DNA from: JAFAXD01 sp963833605
Lineage (GTDB): Bacteria; Pseudomonadota; Alphaproteobacteria; Rhizobiales; Xanthobacteraceae
Reading direction: 5' to 3'
DNA length: 64,000 nucleotides
Assembly: GCA_963833605.1 (NCBI GenBank)
Contig: CAWHYZ010000011.1
Location: 1 to 64,000, forward strand
Under the pieces are notes generated by a model. The model was not told where the DNA came from, did not search any database, and saw only the letters and a list, made by a program, of their open reading frames with translations. A program made the translations under genes and the position numbers. Shown here piece after piece: positions 9,601 through 18,138 of this stretch (positions are counted from its first letter, which is position 1; each line of letters starts with the position of its first letter).

Positions 9601-9813
9601 ATGTCTCCGTCCCTGAAGAAAGCTGCCCATTACCGGGCCTATGCTGCCGCCAGCTTGGCCAATGCCGAGGTAGCAGCTGATAAGACAACCCGCGACGTTC
9701 ACTTGGCCATCGCGCGGCACTTTTACCTTCTAGCCGAGACCGAAATTGGTCGCTTCGAAGGGGCGCAGCGGCCCCGCCTAAATCGAGAGTGCGATCTGGA
9801 TCCTATTCTATGA
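9601..9813 (+). CDS. Small hypothetical helical protein
   Basis: This 70-residue protein begins MSPSLKKAAHYRAYAAASL and is predicted to be mostly helical. Its central part (YRAYAAASLANAEVAAD, HLAIARHFYLLAETE) resembles a widespread class of small alphaproteobacterial proteins of unknown function with two amphipathic helices. The ribosome-binding site is weak. No function can be assigned. Confidence 0.55.
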   Translation: MSPSLKKAAHYRAYAAASLANAEVAADKTTRDVHLAIARHFYLLAETEIGRFEGAQRPRLNRECDLDPIL

Positions 9814-9931
9814 GCCGCCCTTGGTATGATCGGGACGCTATATTGTCAGGACCTCATGGCGCAGGCGTGCCGGAACAGGAGCGCGCGCCAGAGAGTCCAC
9901 GATGGCCGATGTCGTGACCGTTTGCATGAAT

Positions 9932-9994
9932 GGCTCCTCCAACTCGTCTTAACAGCACCCGCATCCATGGCACTCATGTGCCGGTGGAGGAGCC
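9932..9994. repeat. Nested inverted repeat
   Basis: A perfect ten-base inverted repeat, GGCTCCTCCA at 9932-9941 and TGGAGGAGCC at 9985-9994, encloses a second short hairpin, GGCAC at 9969-9973 with GTGCC at 9978-9982. It lies just downstream (minus strand) of the truncated binding-protein gene ending at 10050. It could be a terminator-type structure of that former gene or the ends of a tiny insertion relic. Confidence 0.5.
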
Positions 9995-10049
9995 GTCCAC
10001 AGCATCAACTGCAAACTCATGCACCGCAGCAAACGGCACAACCAGTCAA

Positions 10050-10235
10050 TTACTCGTCGGCGATCGCGAGCAGCGGCACGTCGACCCCCAACGCCTTGGC
10101 GGTTTTAAGATTAAGCACGAACTCAAACTTGGTGGACTGAACCACCGGAAGGTCGGCTGGCTTGTCGCCCCTGAGGATGTGGCCGACATAGACACCAAAC
10201 TGGCGAAAAGTGTCTGTGATATTGGTGCCATCCCT
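10050..10235 (-). pseudogene. Second C-terminal relic of an ABC substrate-binding protein
   Basis: About 60 residues (TNITDTFRQFGVYVGHILRG, DKPADLPVVQSTKFEF, VLNLKTAKALGV, IADE) match the C-terminus of the same ABC_sub_bind family as the relic at 7909. Everything N-terminal is missing, and the terminus itself is shortened (VPLLAIADE, where complete homologues end ADEVIE). Sequence differs from the 7909 copy, so these are two separate paralogous relics and not one duplication. Confidence 0.7.
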
Positions 10236-10496
10236 ACGTGCGCGACTTGCCACGGTGGAAGCATGCTTTGCAATCTTGCAAAGGAGAGACACCGGGGGGA
10301 AAATTCATCACGCGCGCGACGGGCTCGTACCTAACCCGCGCAGTTGGCCGTCGGAATTTCGGGGCACGTGAAATATTTGGCCGCGTGAAATTCCAGACGC
10401 GCGTCAGGATTGCGAGCCAATTGATCCTGGGGCCACGACCCGGCCTGTTGCTATGCTACATCGCTACAACAACAACTTCAGCAGTCGTTGCATTGC

Positions 10497-10838
10497 TCAG
10501 TCGATCTTCGGCATCGGTACGTTGACGTCGCTCGTCACGAGCAAGCATTCCTGAACTTCCACATAACTTGGCGCACCGCCGTCAGTGGTCTGACTGACGC
10601 ACATCCGCTTGGCTGCCTCTGGATACTTGGTCCAGTTACGTTGCAACTGCGCCCGCGCGGTTTCCTCCTCTTTCATGCAGCTTTGGTAACTTTGCGGCAC
10701 GGACAGGTCTATGGCCTGGTTGACTGCAGCAGCGGCCTTGCATCCCGGCGCGACACTGAATTGCGGAAAGTTTTCGGCGATCGGAAGCACGAACGCGGTC
10801 GCCGCGCCAATCGCGGCCAGTGAAAGTGAAAAGTTCAT
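10497..10838 (-). CDS. Small hypothetical secreted protein
   Basis: This 113-residue protein starts at ATG 10838, which is preceded by a strong AAAGGAGG nine bases upstream. A hydrophobic N-terminus (LSLAAIGAATAFVLPIA) suggests export or anchoring. Three cysteines occur (SCMKEE, RMCVSQ, ECLLV). The block SYQSCMKEEETARAQL resembles a conserved hypothetical family of rhizobial secreted proteins. A longer reading frame to 10922 exists, but its extra N-terminus is the tail of the broken gene just upstream. Function is unknown. Confidence 0.65.
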   Translation of the reverse strand: MNFSLSLAAIGAATAFVLPIAENFPQFSVAPGCKAAAAVNQAIDLSVPQSYQSCMKEEETARAQLQRNWTKYPEAAKRMCVSQTTDGGAPSYVEVQECLLVTSDVNVPMPKID

Positions 10839-10843
10839 ATGCT

Positions 10844-11024
10844 CGTGCCTCCTTTGCTGATCGATTTGCGCGCCAATTGATTGCGGTAAGGTGGGTGTGT
10901 AAGGGGAGTTGGGTTGGCTCACCGCCTGTTCGATACGCTAGATTTCGCTGGTGCAGGGCCCGACCTGCACACTCGCGACGCCAAGACCGAGAATGATACC
11001 GGTGACCAGGAGAGACCGAATCAT
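10844..11024 (-). pseudogene. Small secreted-protein gene broken by an in-frame TAG
   Basis: ATG at 11024 opens a signal peptide (MIRSLLVTGIILGLGVASVQ) followed by VGPCTSEI and then a TAG stop (bases 10938-10940). The same frame continues without any shift as RIEQAVSQPNSPYTPT and then LPQSIGAQIDQQ, up to the ribosome-binding site of the next gene. The block PQSIGAQ resembles what I recall of a family of small secreted rhizobial proteins; this was not checked. A C-to-T change in a CAG codon would explain the stop. Confidence 0.5.
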
Positions 11025-11082
11025 GGCTGTGACCTCTACAAGCTGTTTCGAATGTTAGGCACGCCAGTCAACCGATTTTGCG

Positions 11083-11973
11083 CTACTGCGCTGGGGGATG
11101 CCCCGGCCGCGTCGGTCGGAACGTGACGGCGGGTAGCCAGCTGCTGTCGAGTACCTTGCTGGCCATCTCTCGATCGATGTGAGGCCGGATGAGCCCGTCG
11201 AACGCCCAAGCCAACGCGCTGTACTCGAATGCGCAATCCTGCGCTCGTGACGGCGGCAGGTAGTGGTTGGCCGCAACCTCGGCGAAAACGTCCGGGCGAG
11301 CGCCATAGCCAATGCATAGCAGGTTGAAATAGCGCTGAGCCGGAGTGCCGTGGATATCGGAAAAGCTCACCATCGACGCCGTGATCTCCGGGCTGCGCAG
11401 AAACGATTGGAACGTATAGGTCGCGCCCATGATCAGAGGAAACGCTTCGGCCTTTCCGATGAGTAACATCATATAGGTCGAAAACTGATCGGCAGCCTGC
11501 TCTTCACCCCCGAATACAGGAACCAGGAAGAGGGCAAACATGGCATGTCCAACCTCGTGCAGAAATACGTAATAGCCTTGGCCGACCAAGGCATCCTCGG
11601 GCGTTACTCCGCTCCGTGTCGTTTCCTTCGGAACATTTTTCTCGACGAAATCCAAATACTCGTAACAAACGGTCACGACTCCCGCCTCATACCATGCATT
11701 TACGACGCCACATCCGGTCACTCGGAGCAACAAATCGCGCGGGAGTCGAATTGGGCTGAGCAGCGTCTGTAGATGTTCGAGCGAGTGTCGGCGCTTGAGC
11801 AGATCCAGGATCGGTTGGTGTGCTGGATTGGTGGGCGGCACGTATTCGATCCTGACGCGGTTGGTCTGTGCGTCGGTGGAGGTTGGGGGTGAGCTGGACT
11901 GTGCGTTCTGTGCATTCACCACCCCGGGCATCATCAACGCGAGTCCGCAGGCGACGATACATGCAAGCCTCAT
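11083..11973 (-). CDS. DUF4344-type putative metallopeptidase, secreted
   Basis: This 296-residue protein has a signal peptide (LACIVACGLALMMPGVVNAQ). It carries a zinc-peptidase motif, HEVGH in VFLHEVGHAMFALF, followed by a downstream acidic region GGEEQAADQFS, as expected for the DUF4344 metallopeptidase family. The start ATG at 11973 is preceded by GGAGGAAAACC; the longer frame to 12093 lacks such a signal. It lies 103 bases downstream of the arylsulfatase gene on the same strand and may be co-transcribed with it. Substrate is unknown. Confidence 0.8.
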   Translation of the reverse strand: MRLACIVACGLALMMPGVVNAQNAQSSSPPTSTDAQTNRVRIEYVPPTNPAHQPILDLLKRRHSLEHLQTLLSPIRLPRDLLLRVTGCGVVNAWYEAGVVTVCYEYLDFVEKNVPKETTRSGVTPEDALVGQGYYVFLHEVGHAMFALFLVPVFGGEEQAADQFSTYMMLLIGKAEAFPLIMGATYTFQSFLRSPEITASMVSFSDIHGTPAQRYFNLLCIGYGARPDVFAEVAANHYLPPSRAQDCAFEYSALAWAFDGLIRPHIDREMASKVLDSSWLPAVTFRPTRPGHPPAQ

Positions 11974-12076
11974 GGTTTTCCTCCCCGATCGGCACATATC
12001 CGCACTTTCTTCAATCGACGACGGCGGGACGTGCGATTGCGCACGCCCCGCTCGACTAGCGTCGCGCGCCCCGCGA

Positions 12077-13795
12077 TCAGCCGCCGCCCGCACCTTTGAC
12101 CCGTGGCGGATTCTTGAGATCCATCAACGGCACCGGGTTGTCGGGAGTTTGAAGATTGGGCCTCAGGTCGTTTGAGGCCCCTCCCGGGAATCGCTTGATA
12201 CTCGGATATTCAACGATCGATTTGTCGAATTCGATCAGCGCCGGATAGATCAACGCCAAGACCCAGCCGTTGTCTTGCCCCGCGTACTTGCCTGGCGAGG
12301 CCTGGGCCAGCCGTGCCGTCACCGCGCCGTTGAACGTCATATCGTACTTCTCGAACGGATCCATGGTGAGGTTGTAGGCCGAACCGATCGCGCCTAAGTT
12401 TTGCTCGGAGCCGAGCCACGTGTCCTTGGCCGTCCACAGGTATTTCCACGCGATGTTGAGATCGGGGTTGTTCGGGTCGCCGGCGATGTCCACCCGCGCT
12501 CCCATGAAACTTTCGCCATCGATGTAGATCCACGATCTCCGGGCAGAGTGCTTTGCCTGCCCGAGGATGTAAGCGCTGTTGTCGATGCTGTCGAAGTAGA
12601 TCGGCTTGCCGTCATTGCCTATCCATGCTCCGTGCGGTGGCGGCGTGAGCCCAACCATTTTCGCCAGCGTTGACCAGCAGTCGATGTGCGACATCATTTC
12701 GTCGTACTTTGCGCCGGCCGGAATGTGTCCGGGCCACCACATCAAGCCCGGTACACGCCAACCGGCTTCAAACGCGGTGCCTTTCTCGCCGCGGAAAGGC
12801 GTAGTGCCTGCGTCGGGGTAGGCATCCTGCCAAGCGCCGTTGTCGGCCGTCACGATGACGATCGTGTTGGGGGCCTCTGCGCGAATGGCATTCATGACCC
12901 GGCCTATGTCGTCGTCGAGTTCCAAGACCGAGTCCGAGTAATCGCCGAGGCGCGACTTCCCGGCGAACTGTGGTGCGGCATTCGTCGGGTTGTGCATCTT
13001 CATGAAGTTGACGTCCATGAAGAACGGCTTGTCGTCCTTGGCGTGCTTCTTGATGTACTCGATTGCGTAGTCAGCCTGCCGGACATCGAAGGTGGCCAGG
13101 TAATCGTAGGTGATGTATGCGCCCCTCTTCGCTGGTTGGCCGGCCACGCCCTCCCATTCGTACATGTTCACGACATCGAAGTAGTCCTTCGCGAACTCCG
13201 GGTTGTAGGACGGGAACCACGGATGGAACCACTTGGAGGTGTCGGAGTAGGTGTAAACGCCTGGGTAGTACGCGGCGAACGCCTTCATTTCATCGAAGCC
13301 GTGCTCAATCGGGTAAGCCGCAGGCTTGTCGCCGAGATGCCACTTGCCTGAAAAGTAGGTTGAATAGCCGTTCTTCTGGAAGAATTCCGCGATGGTGGGT
13401 GTCTCCTTGCGCAGCGCATTCTCATCGCCCGGCGCCACCACGATCGAGAGCGCCGAGCGGATCGGGATACGACCAGTGATGAACGAGGCGCGACCCGCCG
13501 TGCAACTCGCCTGACCGTACCAGCTCGTGAATACCACCCCCTCGTTGGCGATCTGGTCGATGTTCGGAGTCGGGTGGCCGAGGGCCGCGCCGCCTCCTGT
13601 GTAGGCACCGAAATCGTTCCAGCCGGTGTCGTCTGTCATAAGCATGACGATGTTCGGCCTTTTCTGCGCCGAGCCAGTTGTCTGAGGTTGTGCCTGGGCG
13701 AGCGCCGGAGGCGCCAATGGTGGCAGGCCCAGGGCGACACATATCGCCACCAGCCCACCGAGACGCGTTGCTAGCTGTCTTGGGACATATTTCAT
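12077..13795 (-). CDS. Periplasmic arylsulfatase
   Basis: This 572-residue sulfatase-family hydrolase has a signal peptide ending near ALAQAQPQ. Metal-binding residues appear in MLMTDDTGWND and in VTADNGAW. The active-site signature is CTAGR, a C-x-A-x-R variant where the catalytic Cys would be converted to formylglycine; Ala replaces the Pro of the more common C-x-P-x-R. The segment SGKWHLGDKP is the usual Lys/His motif. It should cleave sulfate esters in the periplasm. The ATG at 13795 follows AGGAGGTG closely. No sulfatase-maturing enzyme or sulfate transporter is seen nearby. Confidence 0.9.
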   Translation of the reverse strand: MKYVPRQLATRLGGLVAICVALGLPPLAPPALAQAQPQTTGSAQKRPNIVMLMTDDTGWNDFGAYTGGGAALGHPTPNIDQIANEGVVFTSWYGQASCTAGRASFITGRIPIRSALSIVVAPGDENALRKETPTIAEFFQKNGYSTYFSGKWHLGDKPAAYPIEHGFDEMKAFAAYYPGVYTYSDTSKWFHPWFPSYNPEFAKDYFDVVNMYEWEGVAGQPAKRGAYITYDYLATFDVRQADYAIEYIKKHAKDDKPFFMDVNFMKMHNPTNAAPQFAGKSRLGDYSDSVLELDDDIGRVMNAIRAEAPNTIVIVTADNGAWQDAYPDAGTTPFRGEKGTAFEAGWRVPGLMWWPGHIPAGAKYDEMMSHIDCWSTLAKMVGLTPPPHGAWIGNDGKPIYFDSIDNSAYILGQAKHSARRSWIYIDGESFMGARVDIAGDPNNPDLNIAWKYLWTAKDTWLGSEQNLGAIGSAYNLTMDPFEKYDMTFNGAVTARLAQASPGKYAGQDNGWVLALIYPALIEFDKSIVEYPSIKRFPGGASNDLRPNLQTPDNPVPLMDLKNPPRVKGAGGG

Positions 13796-14025
13796 CGACT
13801 CACCTCCTCGATTGAGATCAGCCTATGCAGGGCGGTCGGCACCGTGCGGCCGGTCGCGCTGCGTAACAACGCTACCACCCTTAATGAGATGAGCGGAACC
13901 AACGACCCACCTGCGACGGAGCACGATGGCAATCACAAATCGGTGACGACCCCTCGCGAAATCTGGTGCGGGGTACCACAGGAAAACCTTCGACCCACAA
14001 GGTCAGCTAATGGGATGGTCCGGCC

Positions 14026-14082
14026 GTGCTCCTGCCCCGCCAGCGATCGAAGCTGGCAAGGGGCGCCAAAGACGAGGAGCAC
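14026..14082 (+). promoter_or_regulatory. Nested hairpin that buries the transposase ribosome-binding site
   Basis: Three nested inverted repeats lie just before the transposase ATG (14086): GTGCTCC 14026-14032 with GGAGCAC 14076-14082; GCCCC 14034-14038 with GGGGC 14060-14064; GCCAGC 14039-14044 with GCTGGC 14052-14057. The outer right arm contains the GGAG of the ribosome-binding site, so folding would block translation. Its location, in the non-coding left end of an IS110-type element, is also where IS110-group bridge RNAs are encoded. Confidence 0.6.
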
Positions 14083-14085
14083 GCC

Positions 14086-15145
14086 ATGACACGGAGACTC
14101 AATCCCTCAATTGCGGTTGTCGGCATCGATATCGGCAAGAACTCGTTCCACATTGTGGGTCAGGATGAGCGTGGTGCGATCGTGTTGCGGCAGAAGTGGT
14201 CACGTGGTCAGGTGGAGACACGGTTTGCGAACATGCGGCGGTGCCTGATCGGCATGGAAGCCTGTGTCGGCGCCCATCATCTCAGTCGCAAGCTCAGGGC
14301 GTTTGGCCACGATGCGCGGCTGATGCCAGCGAACTACGTTCGTCCCTACTCGAAAGGACAGAAGAACGACTTCCGCGATGCGGAGGCGATCGCCGAGGCG
14401 GTACAGCGCCCAACGATGAAGTTCGTCGCGACCAAGACCGCCGATCAACTTGACTTGCAGGCGCTTCACCGCGTGCGTGAGCGGTTGGTCAGCCAGCGCA
14501 CCGGCATCATCAATCAAATCCGTGCTTTCCTGCTGGAGCGCGGCATTCCTGTGCGGCAGGGACAACGCTTCTTGCGTGCCGAGCTGCCGGCCATCCTGGC
14601 TACACCGCCGGATGTCCTGTCGCCTCGTATGGTGCAGGTGATCGAGGGCCTGGCCGGCGACTGGCGCCGGCTGGATGAGCGGATCGAAGTCTCTATCGGT
14701 CGAGATCGAGACTCTGGCGCGCCAGGATGGCGGTTGCGGGCGGCTGATGAGCGTGCCGGGGATCGGGCCGATCATCTCGAGCGCGATGGTGGCCGCGATC
14801 GGCGCTGGAGATGCGTTCTCGAAAGGCCGAGACTTTGCCGCCTGGCTGGGGCTCGTTCCGAGACAAATCTCGACCGGGGACCGCACGATCCTCGGCAAGA
14901 TATCGAAGCGCGGCAATCGCTATCTGCGCGTCCTGTTCGTGCAGGCCGCCTGGGTTGTACTGATCAAGCCGAAGAGCTGGGAGCGTCACGGGCTCAAGCC
15001 CTGGATCGAGGCGGCCAAGAAGCGGCTGCACCACAACGTGCTCGCGATTGCGCTCGCCAACAAACTGGCCCGCATCGCCTGGAGCGTTCTGGCTCATGGC
15101 CGGAACTTCGAGGCGACGAAGATCAGTGAGGTAGCCGCCCGATGA
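14086..15145 (+). pseudogene. IS110-family transposase, frameshifted
   Basis: The N-terminal DEDD recombinase domain is intact: GIDIGKNSFHIVG supplies the first Asp, GMEACVGAHH the Glu and KNDFRDAEA the Asp pair. The C-terminal transposase domain, in another frame, has SVPGIGPIISSAMVAAIG, AAWLGLVPRQ and GDRTILGKISKRGNRYLR. The frames join if one G is removed near 14689, restoring DERIESLSVEIETLA. IS110 elements are not known to use programmed frameshifting, so this copy is probably inactive, or the base is a sequence error. ATG at 14086 follows GAGGAG. Confidence 0.85.
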
Positions 15146-15718
15146 GCCCACGATGATATAGCCCGATAACCCTAACCCACCGAGGTCTGCGAGAGGATCA
15201 AACGAGATGGAGGATCGGTCTTCCCGGCGCATGCGAACACTGGTGACCCGAATGGCCCACTGAGGTCTATCCGCTAATGAGATCGCACGCGCGCTGATAT
15301 CCATGATGGCCGGGAGCACGACACGCTCCGAGCAGAGGCCGGATACATTGATGCAAGACCGCACATCCGCCAGATCGACGAAACCCTCTTGCGACGCACG
15401 GCCGGACCATACATTCGGGTCATTCACGACTTGCTCGAACCGGCGGCAGGTCCAGCGATGTCCGCTGGTGCCCCAAAAGCAGAAACAGAATTCCTCTGAC
15501 GGCGACTTATTTTCGGACCTTGACTGTCCGCTGCTTAGCAATTGCAGGCGATTGCAGCGACCGTCACGCTGCCGAAGAGCTTTGCAAGCTCGCGCAAGAG
15601 TTCACCACAAAAGCCAACGAGCTTGAGGACGCCACCTACGTCGCCAGTTGGCCGTCGCAGCACAAACGCACGCCATAGGTCGCGCCACGTACCGGAGCGT
15701 GTGAAGAATTGACGGCTA
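15146..15718. other. Intergenic, possible IS right end and debris
   Basis: No gene is recognised in this stretch. It follows the IS110 transposase directly and its first ~180 bases may be the element's right end. A short plus-strand frame at about 15546-15680 (AEELCKLAQEFTTKANELED) is helical and could be a fragment, but it has no start or ribosome-binding site. Confidence 0.4.
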
Positions 15719-15952
15719 TTACGGCGCGCTACTCGGACTTGACGCGACAGCGTGACAGGCAATCAAGCCCTTCAAGCCGCATTTCTCGTAATTCGAAATC
15801 TCCCTCCATCCCGCATCGAATACCAGAGCGCAGAACGCGAGGGAAAAGATCAGCATTCCAACGGTCAACAAGCGCTGCTTAGCTGGCTCATTCCTGTCAA
15901 TCAGAGTTCTCTCATACGGATCAACGTTCGCCTGCTCCACTCTCGCGCCCAT
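15719..15952 (-). CDS. Small hypothetical membrane protein
   Basis: This 77-residue frame from ATG 15952 begins MGARVEQANVDPYERTLI. It contains one membrane segment (LLTVGMLIFSLAFCALVF) followed by a Cys-containing tail. It overlaps the end of another small membrane-protein frame upstream by 32 bases. No family is recognised. The longer start at 16003 lies inside the upstream gene and is less likely. Confidence 0.4.
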   Translation of the reverse strand: MGARVEQANVDPYERTLIDRNEPAKQRLLTVGMLIFSLAFCALVFDAGWREISNYEKCGLKGLIACHAVASSPSSAP

Positions 15953-16082
15953 AATCGACCCCCATCCCCAAACCCGGAACACGACCTGTTTCGACTTTCG
16001 CAACCGACCAGATCATCGCGAAAGCCACAAATGAGGCGATAGCTATTACAGCGATCGGAAGCGCCAAACTCACCACCCACAT
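15921..16082 (-). CDS. Very small hypothetical membrane protein
   Basis: ATG at 16082 opens a 53-residue frame starting MWVVSLALPIAVIAIASF with one long membrane segment and a short charged tail (VAKVETGRVPG). It overlaps the next small gene (15719-15952), suggesting translational coupling. It is supported only by composition and by the tandem arrangement; no homologue is recognised. Confidence 0.35.
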   Translation of the reverse strand: MWVVSLALPIAVIAIASFVAFAMIWSVAKVETGRVPGLGMGVDYGRESGAGER

Positions 16083-16704
16083 GCCACGCCCCCACCGACT
16101 TTCTTCAACTCATTTAACAAACCACGGCAACAATCACGGCGACAATGGAGTGGCGGCTTGCACTCACGCTTTTCTCGACAGGTGATGTAAATCGGCAACA
16201 TCGATCACCGGAACGATGTGCTTAACGATCGGTTAGTTGGTATCGGGTTTGTCGGTCGGCGCGCAATTGCTGACCCGATTTCCGGTAACGAACGAATTTC
16301 CGGTAATTGCTCTGGTTCACAGCGATTGTTCTCGCTTGGCGCCTTTGTCGATACGCGGGCGGGTGAGGAAAAATCGCGTTATTGAGGTGGATTACACTAA
16401 ATAACAACTTGCGATCTCGAATTGCGCGCCGACATGAGCATAATCACGCGGGTCCGGCGGATTGACCCAGGGTCGGCGGACAGGGCTCAATGAAACCGGT
16501 TGGTCGACGGGCGGGTCAAAGAGCGCCAGAGCATGGGGCCTATCCTTGTTTGTAAGCAACTGAAATGTTGACGTAAGGTGCGTCGCGCTGGAATTGCAGC
16601 GACTGGACGTTCGACACGAACACCGTCTGAGCTTCGGTACCGCCACAGCCATTGAACACGATCGTCGTATCATGCGATCGAAGTTATTTCGGGGACGCGC
16701 TCGC
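16083..16704. other. Low-GC intergenic region
   Basis: This region has lower GC than the rest of the window and no convincing gene. It contains a short direct repeat, ATTTCCGGTAA at 16278-16288 and again at 16295-16305. The minus-strand ORF spanning it is a mirror frame of the SDR gene. Confidence 0.45.
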
Positions 16705-17463
16705 ATGAAAGCCAAGCATGACAATCGATCAGCCTTTGTGACCGGAGGAAGTACCGGGATAGGAGCCGCCACAGTCCGGACCCTGGTTCGCGACGGACAC
16801 GGAGTAGGCTTCTTCGATACCAACGTGCAAGCAGGGCGTCTGTTAGAGGGCGAACTCAACGGAAGTGCTGTTTTTTTTGAAGGAGACGTTCGGCAGCGTG
16901 ATGACCAGCGGCGCGCGGTCGAAGCTACAGAGCGCCGCTTCGGTCGCCTTTCCGTCGTCGTTGCAAATGCTGGAGTTCATCGATCCAACACAGTCCTGGA
17001 CATCAGCGATGAAGACCTCAACCTAATCTTGGGCGTCAACCTAATCGGGGCAATCAACACCCTCCGTGAATCAGCCCCAAGATTGCTCGCGAGCAAGGGA
17101 GGTGCGATTATCATCATGGCCTCGGACCAAGCGCTCATCGGAAAGCGAAATTCGTTTGCCTATGGTCTGACTAAAGGCGCGCTGGGTCAGCTAACGAAAA
17201 GTATGGCGCTCGACCTCGGCCCTCATGGCGTGAGGGTAAACGCCGTCTGCCCAGCCACGATAAGGACTCCTCTGACTGAAGCGATATTTTCGCGCAAGGC
17301 GGACCCTCGTGCTGCTTGGGCCCACGAAAGCGACATCCATCCCTTGAAGCGCGTCGGAGAACCAGAGGAAGTTGCGGAGCTTGTATGTTTCCTCGCATCA
17401 GAGCGGGCAAGCTTTATAACCGGGGGCCTCTACACGGTTGATGGAGGGCTGACCGCAGGATGA
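16705..17463 (+). CDS. SDR-family oxidoreductase
   Basis: This 252-residue NAD(P)-dependent short-chain dehydrogenase/reductase has the cofactor motif TGGSTGIG near residue 14. It also has NAG in VVANAGVH, a catalytic Ser in IIIMASDQA, the YxxxK pair in YGLTKGAL, and the C-terminal GGLYTVDGG. The start at 16705 gives the normal family length and has GGGGA upstream; an in-frame ATG at 16669 is possible. AT content is higher than in the core genes and it lies among relics, which suggests acquired DNA. Substrate cannot be told from sequence. Confidence 0.85.
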   Translation: MKAKHDNRSAFVTGGSTGIGAATVRTLVRDGHGVGFFDTNVQAGRLLEGELNGSAVFFEGDVRQRDDQRRAVEATERRFGRLSVVVANAGVHRSNTVLDISDEDLNLILGVNLIGAINTLRESAPRLLASKGGAIIIMASDQALIGKRNSFAYGLTKGALGQLTKSMALDLGPHGVRVNAVCPATIRTPLTEAIFSRKADPRAAWAHESDIHPLKRVGEPEEVAELVCFLASERASFITGGLYTVDGGLTAG

Positions 17464-17800
17464 TTGGCTCGTCTTCGAGCCCGATGGCGCAGGCGTGCCA
17501 GCATACGGTCTGACCGTCGGCGCCATCGATGTGCTCCGAGAGCCGTATGCCGTCGGGATCTTGCGCGGTAGGTTCCCCAGCGTCTCGCGGCGAACGTTCC
17601 ATGGTTCCCTCCGTAGATCGTCTCCGTCGAGTTCGGGCAGATCGAACCCGTAGAGGAATGCGTCGTGTGAGCCCGCGAGACCGACCGCAGCGCGGAGCCT
17701 GTCGAAATCGGAGACGCCGTCCGGACGGTAGACCACGCCCTCGCCATAACGATAACCACGGAAAGCCGGCCGCGATAGCAGCGCCGATTGTCGGATAGAA
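17464..17800 (-). pseudogene. Relic of an ATP-dependent DNA ligase gene
   Basis: Two minus-strand frames carry consecutive pieces of the ATP-dependent DNA ligase (LigC/LigD-type) adenylation domain. One reads GVSDFDRLRAAVGLAGSHD, then AFLYGFDLPELDGDDLRREP and WNVRRETLGNL. The next frame gives DGIRLSEHIDGADGQTV and CWHACAIGLED. The catalytic KxDG region and the C-terminus are absent and the frames are shifted, so this is a dead fragment. Homologues typically belong to bacterial NHEJ-type ligases. Confidence 0.7.
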
Positions 17801-18138
17801 CCATAGGGCTCGGCCGCCGGCCTGGCGGGCATTCCACATGCCAACAATTTTGCATCAACAAATCGCCTTGCGCTCGGCCTCAGCGCGTTTCGCTTCCTCC
17901 GCTGCTTGAGCGGTGGCACGTTCGCGTTCTTTGCGCTCGACGGTTTGGACCCATGGCGGAAGGCTACCCGCGGCACTCGGCTGTCGACAAGCCGCTTAAA
18001 ACAAACTGCACCGACCGGGTGCCGCCGCGGGAAGGGAACGATTGACGGTGCTTCAGAGGGCGCTCATGCGTCTCCTCCCGAAAAGGAGTGCAACGCGATC
18101 CGGATTTTGAAAAATTGCCGCGGTTTTTGAGTGAGCCC

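Larger units (their letters stand above)
14026..15145 (+). mobile_element. IS110-family insertion sequence (ends not resolved)
   Basis: The element is recognised from its transposase. IS110 elements lack conventional terminal inverted repeats, so borders cannot be set by inspection. Non-coding sequence on both sides (13800-14085 and 15146-15320) may belong to it. It sits between the arylsulfatase gene and a stretch of relics, in the most disturbed part of the window. Confidence 0.75.

Noticed and set aside
9826..10334. Plus-strand ORFs opposite the second ABC relic
   Set aside because: They are mirror frames of the relic at 10050-10235 and have no recognisable features.
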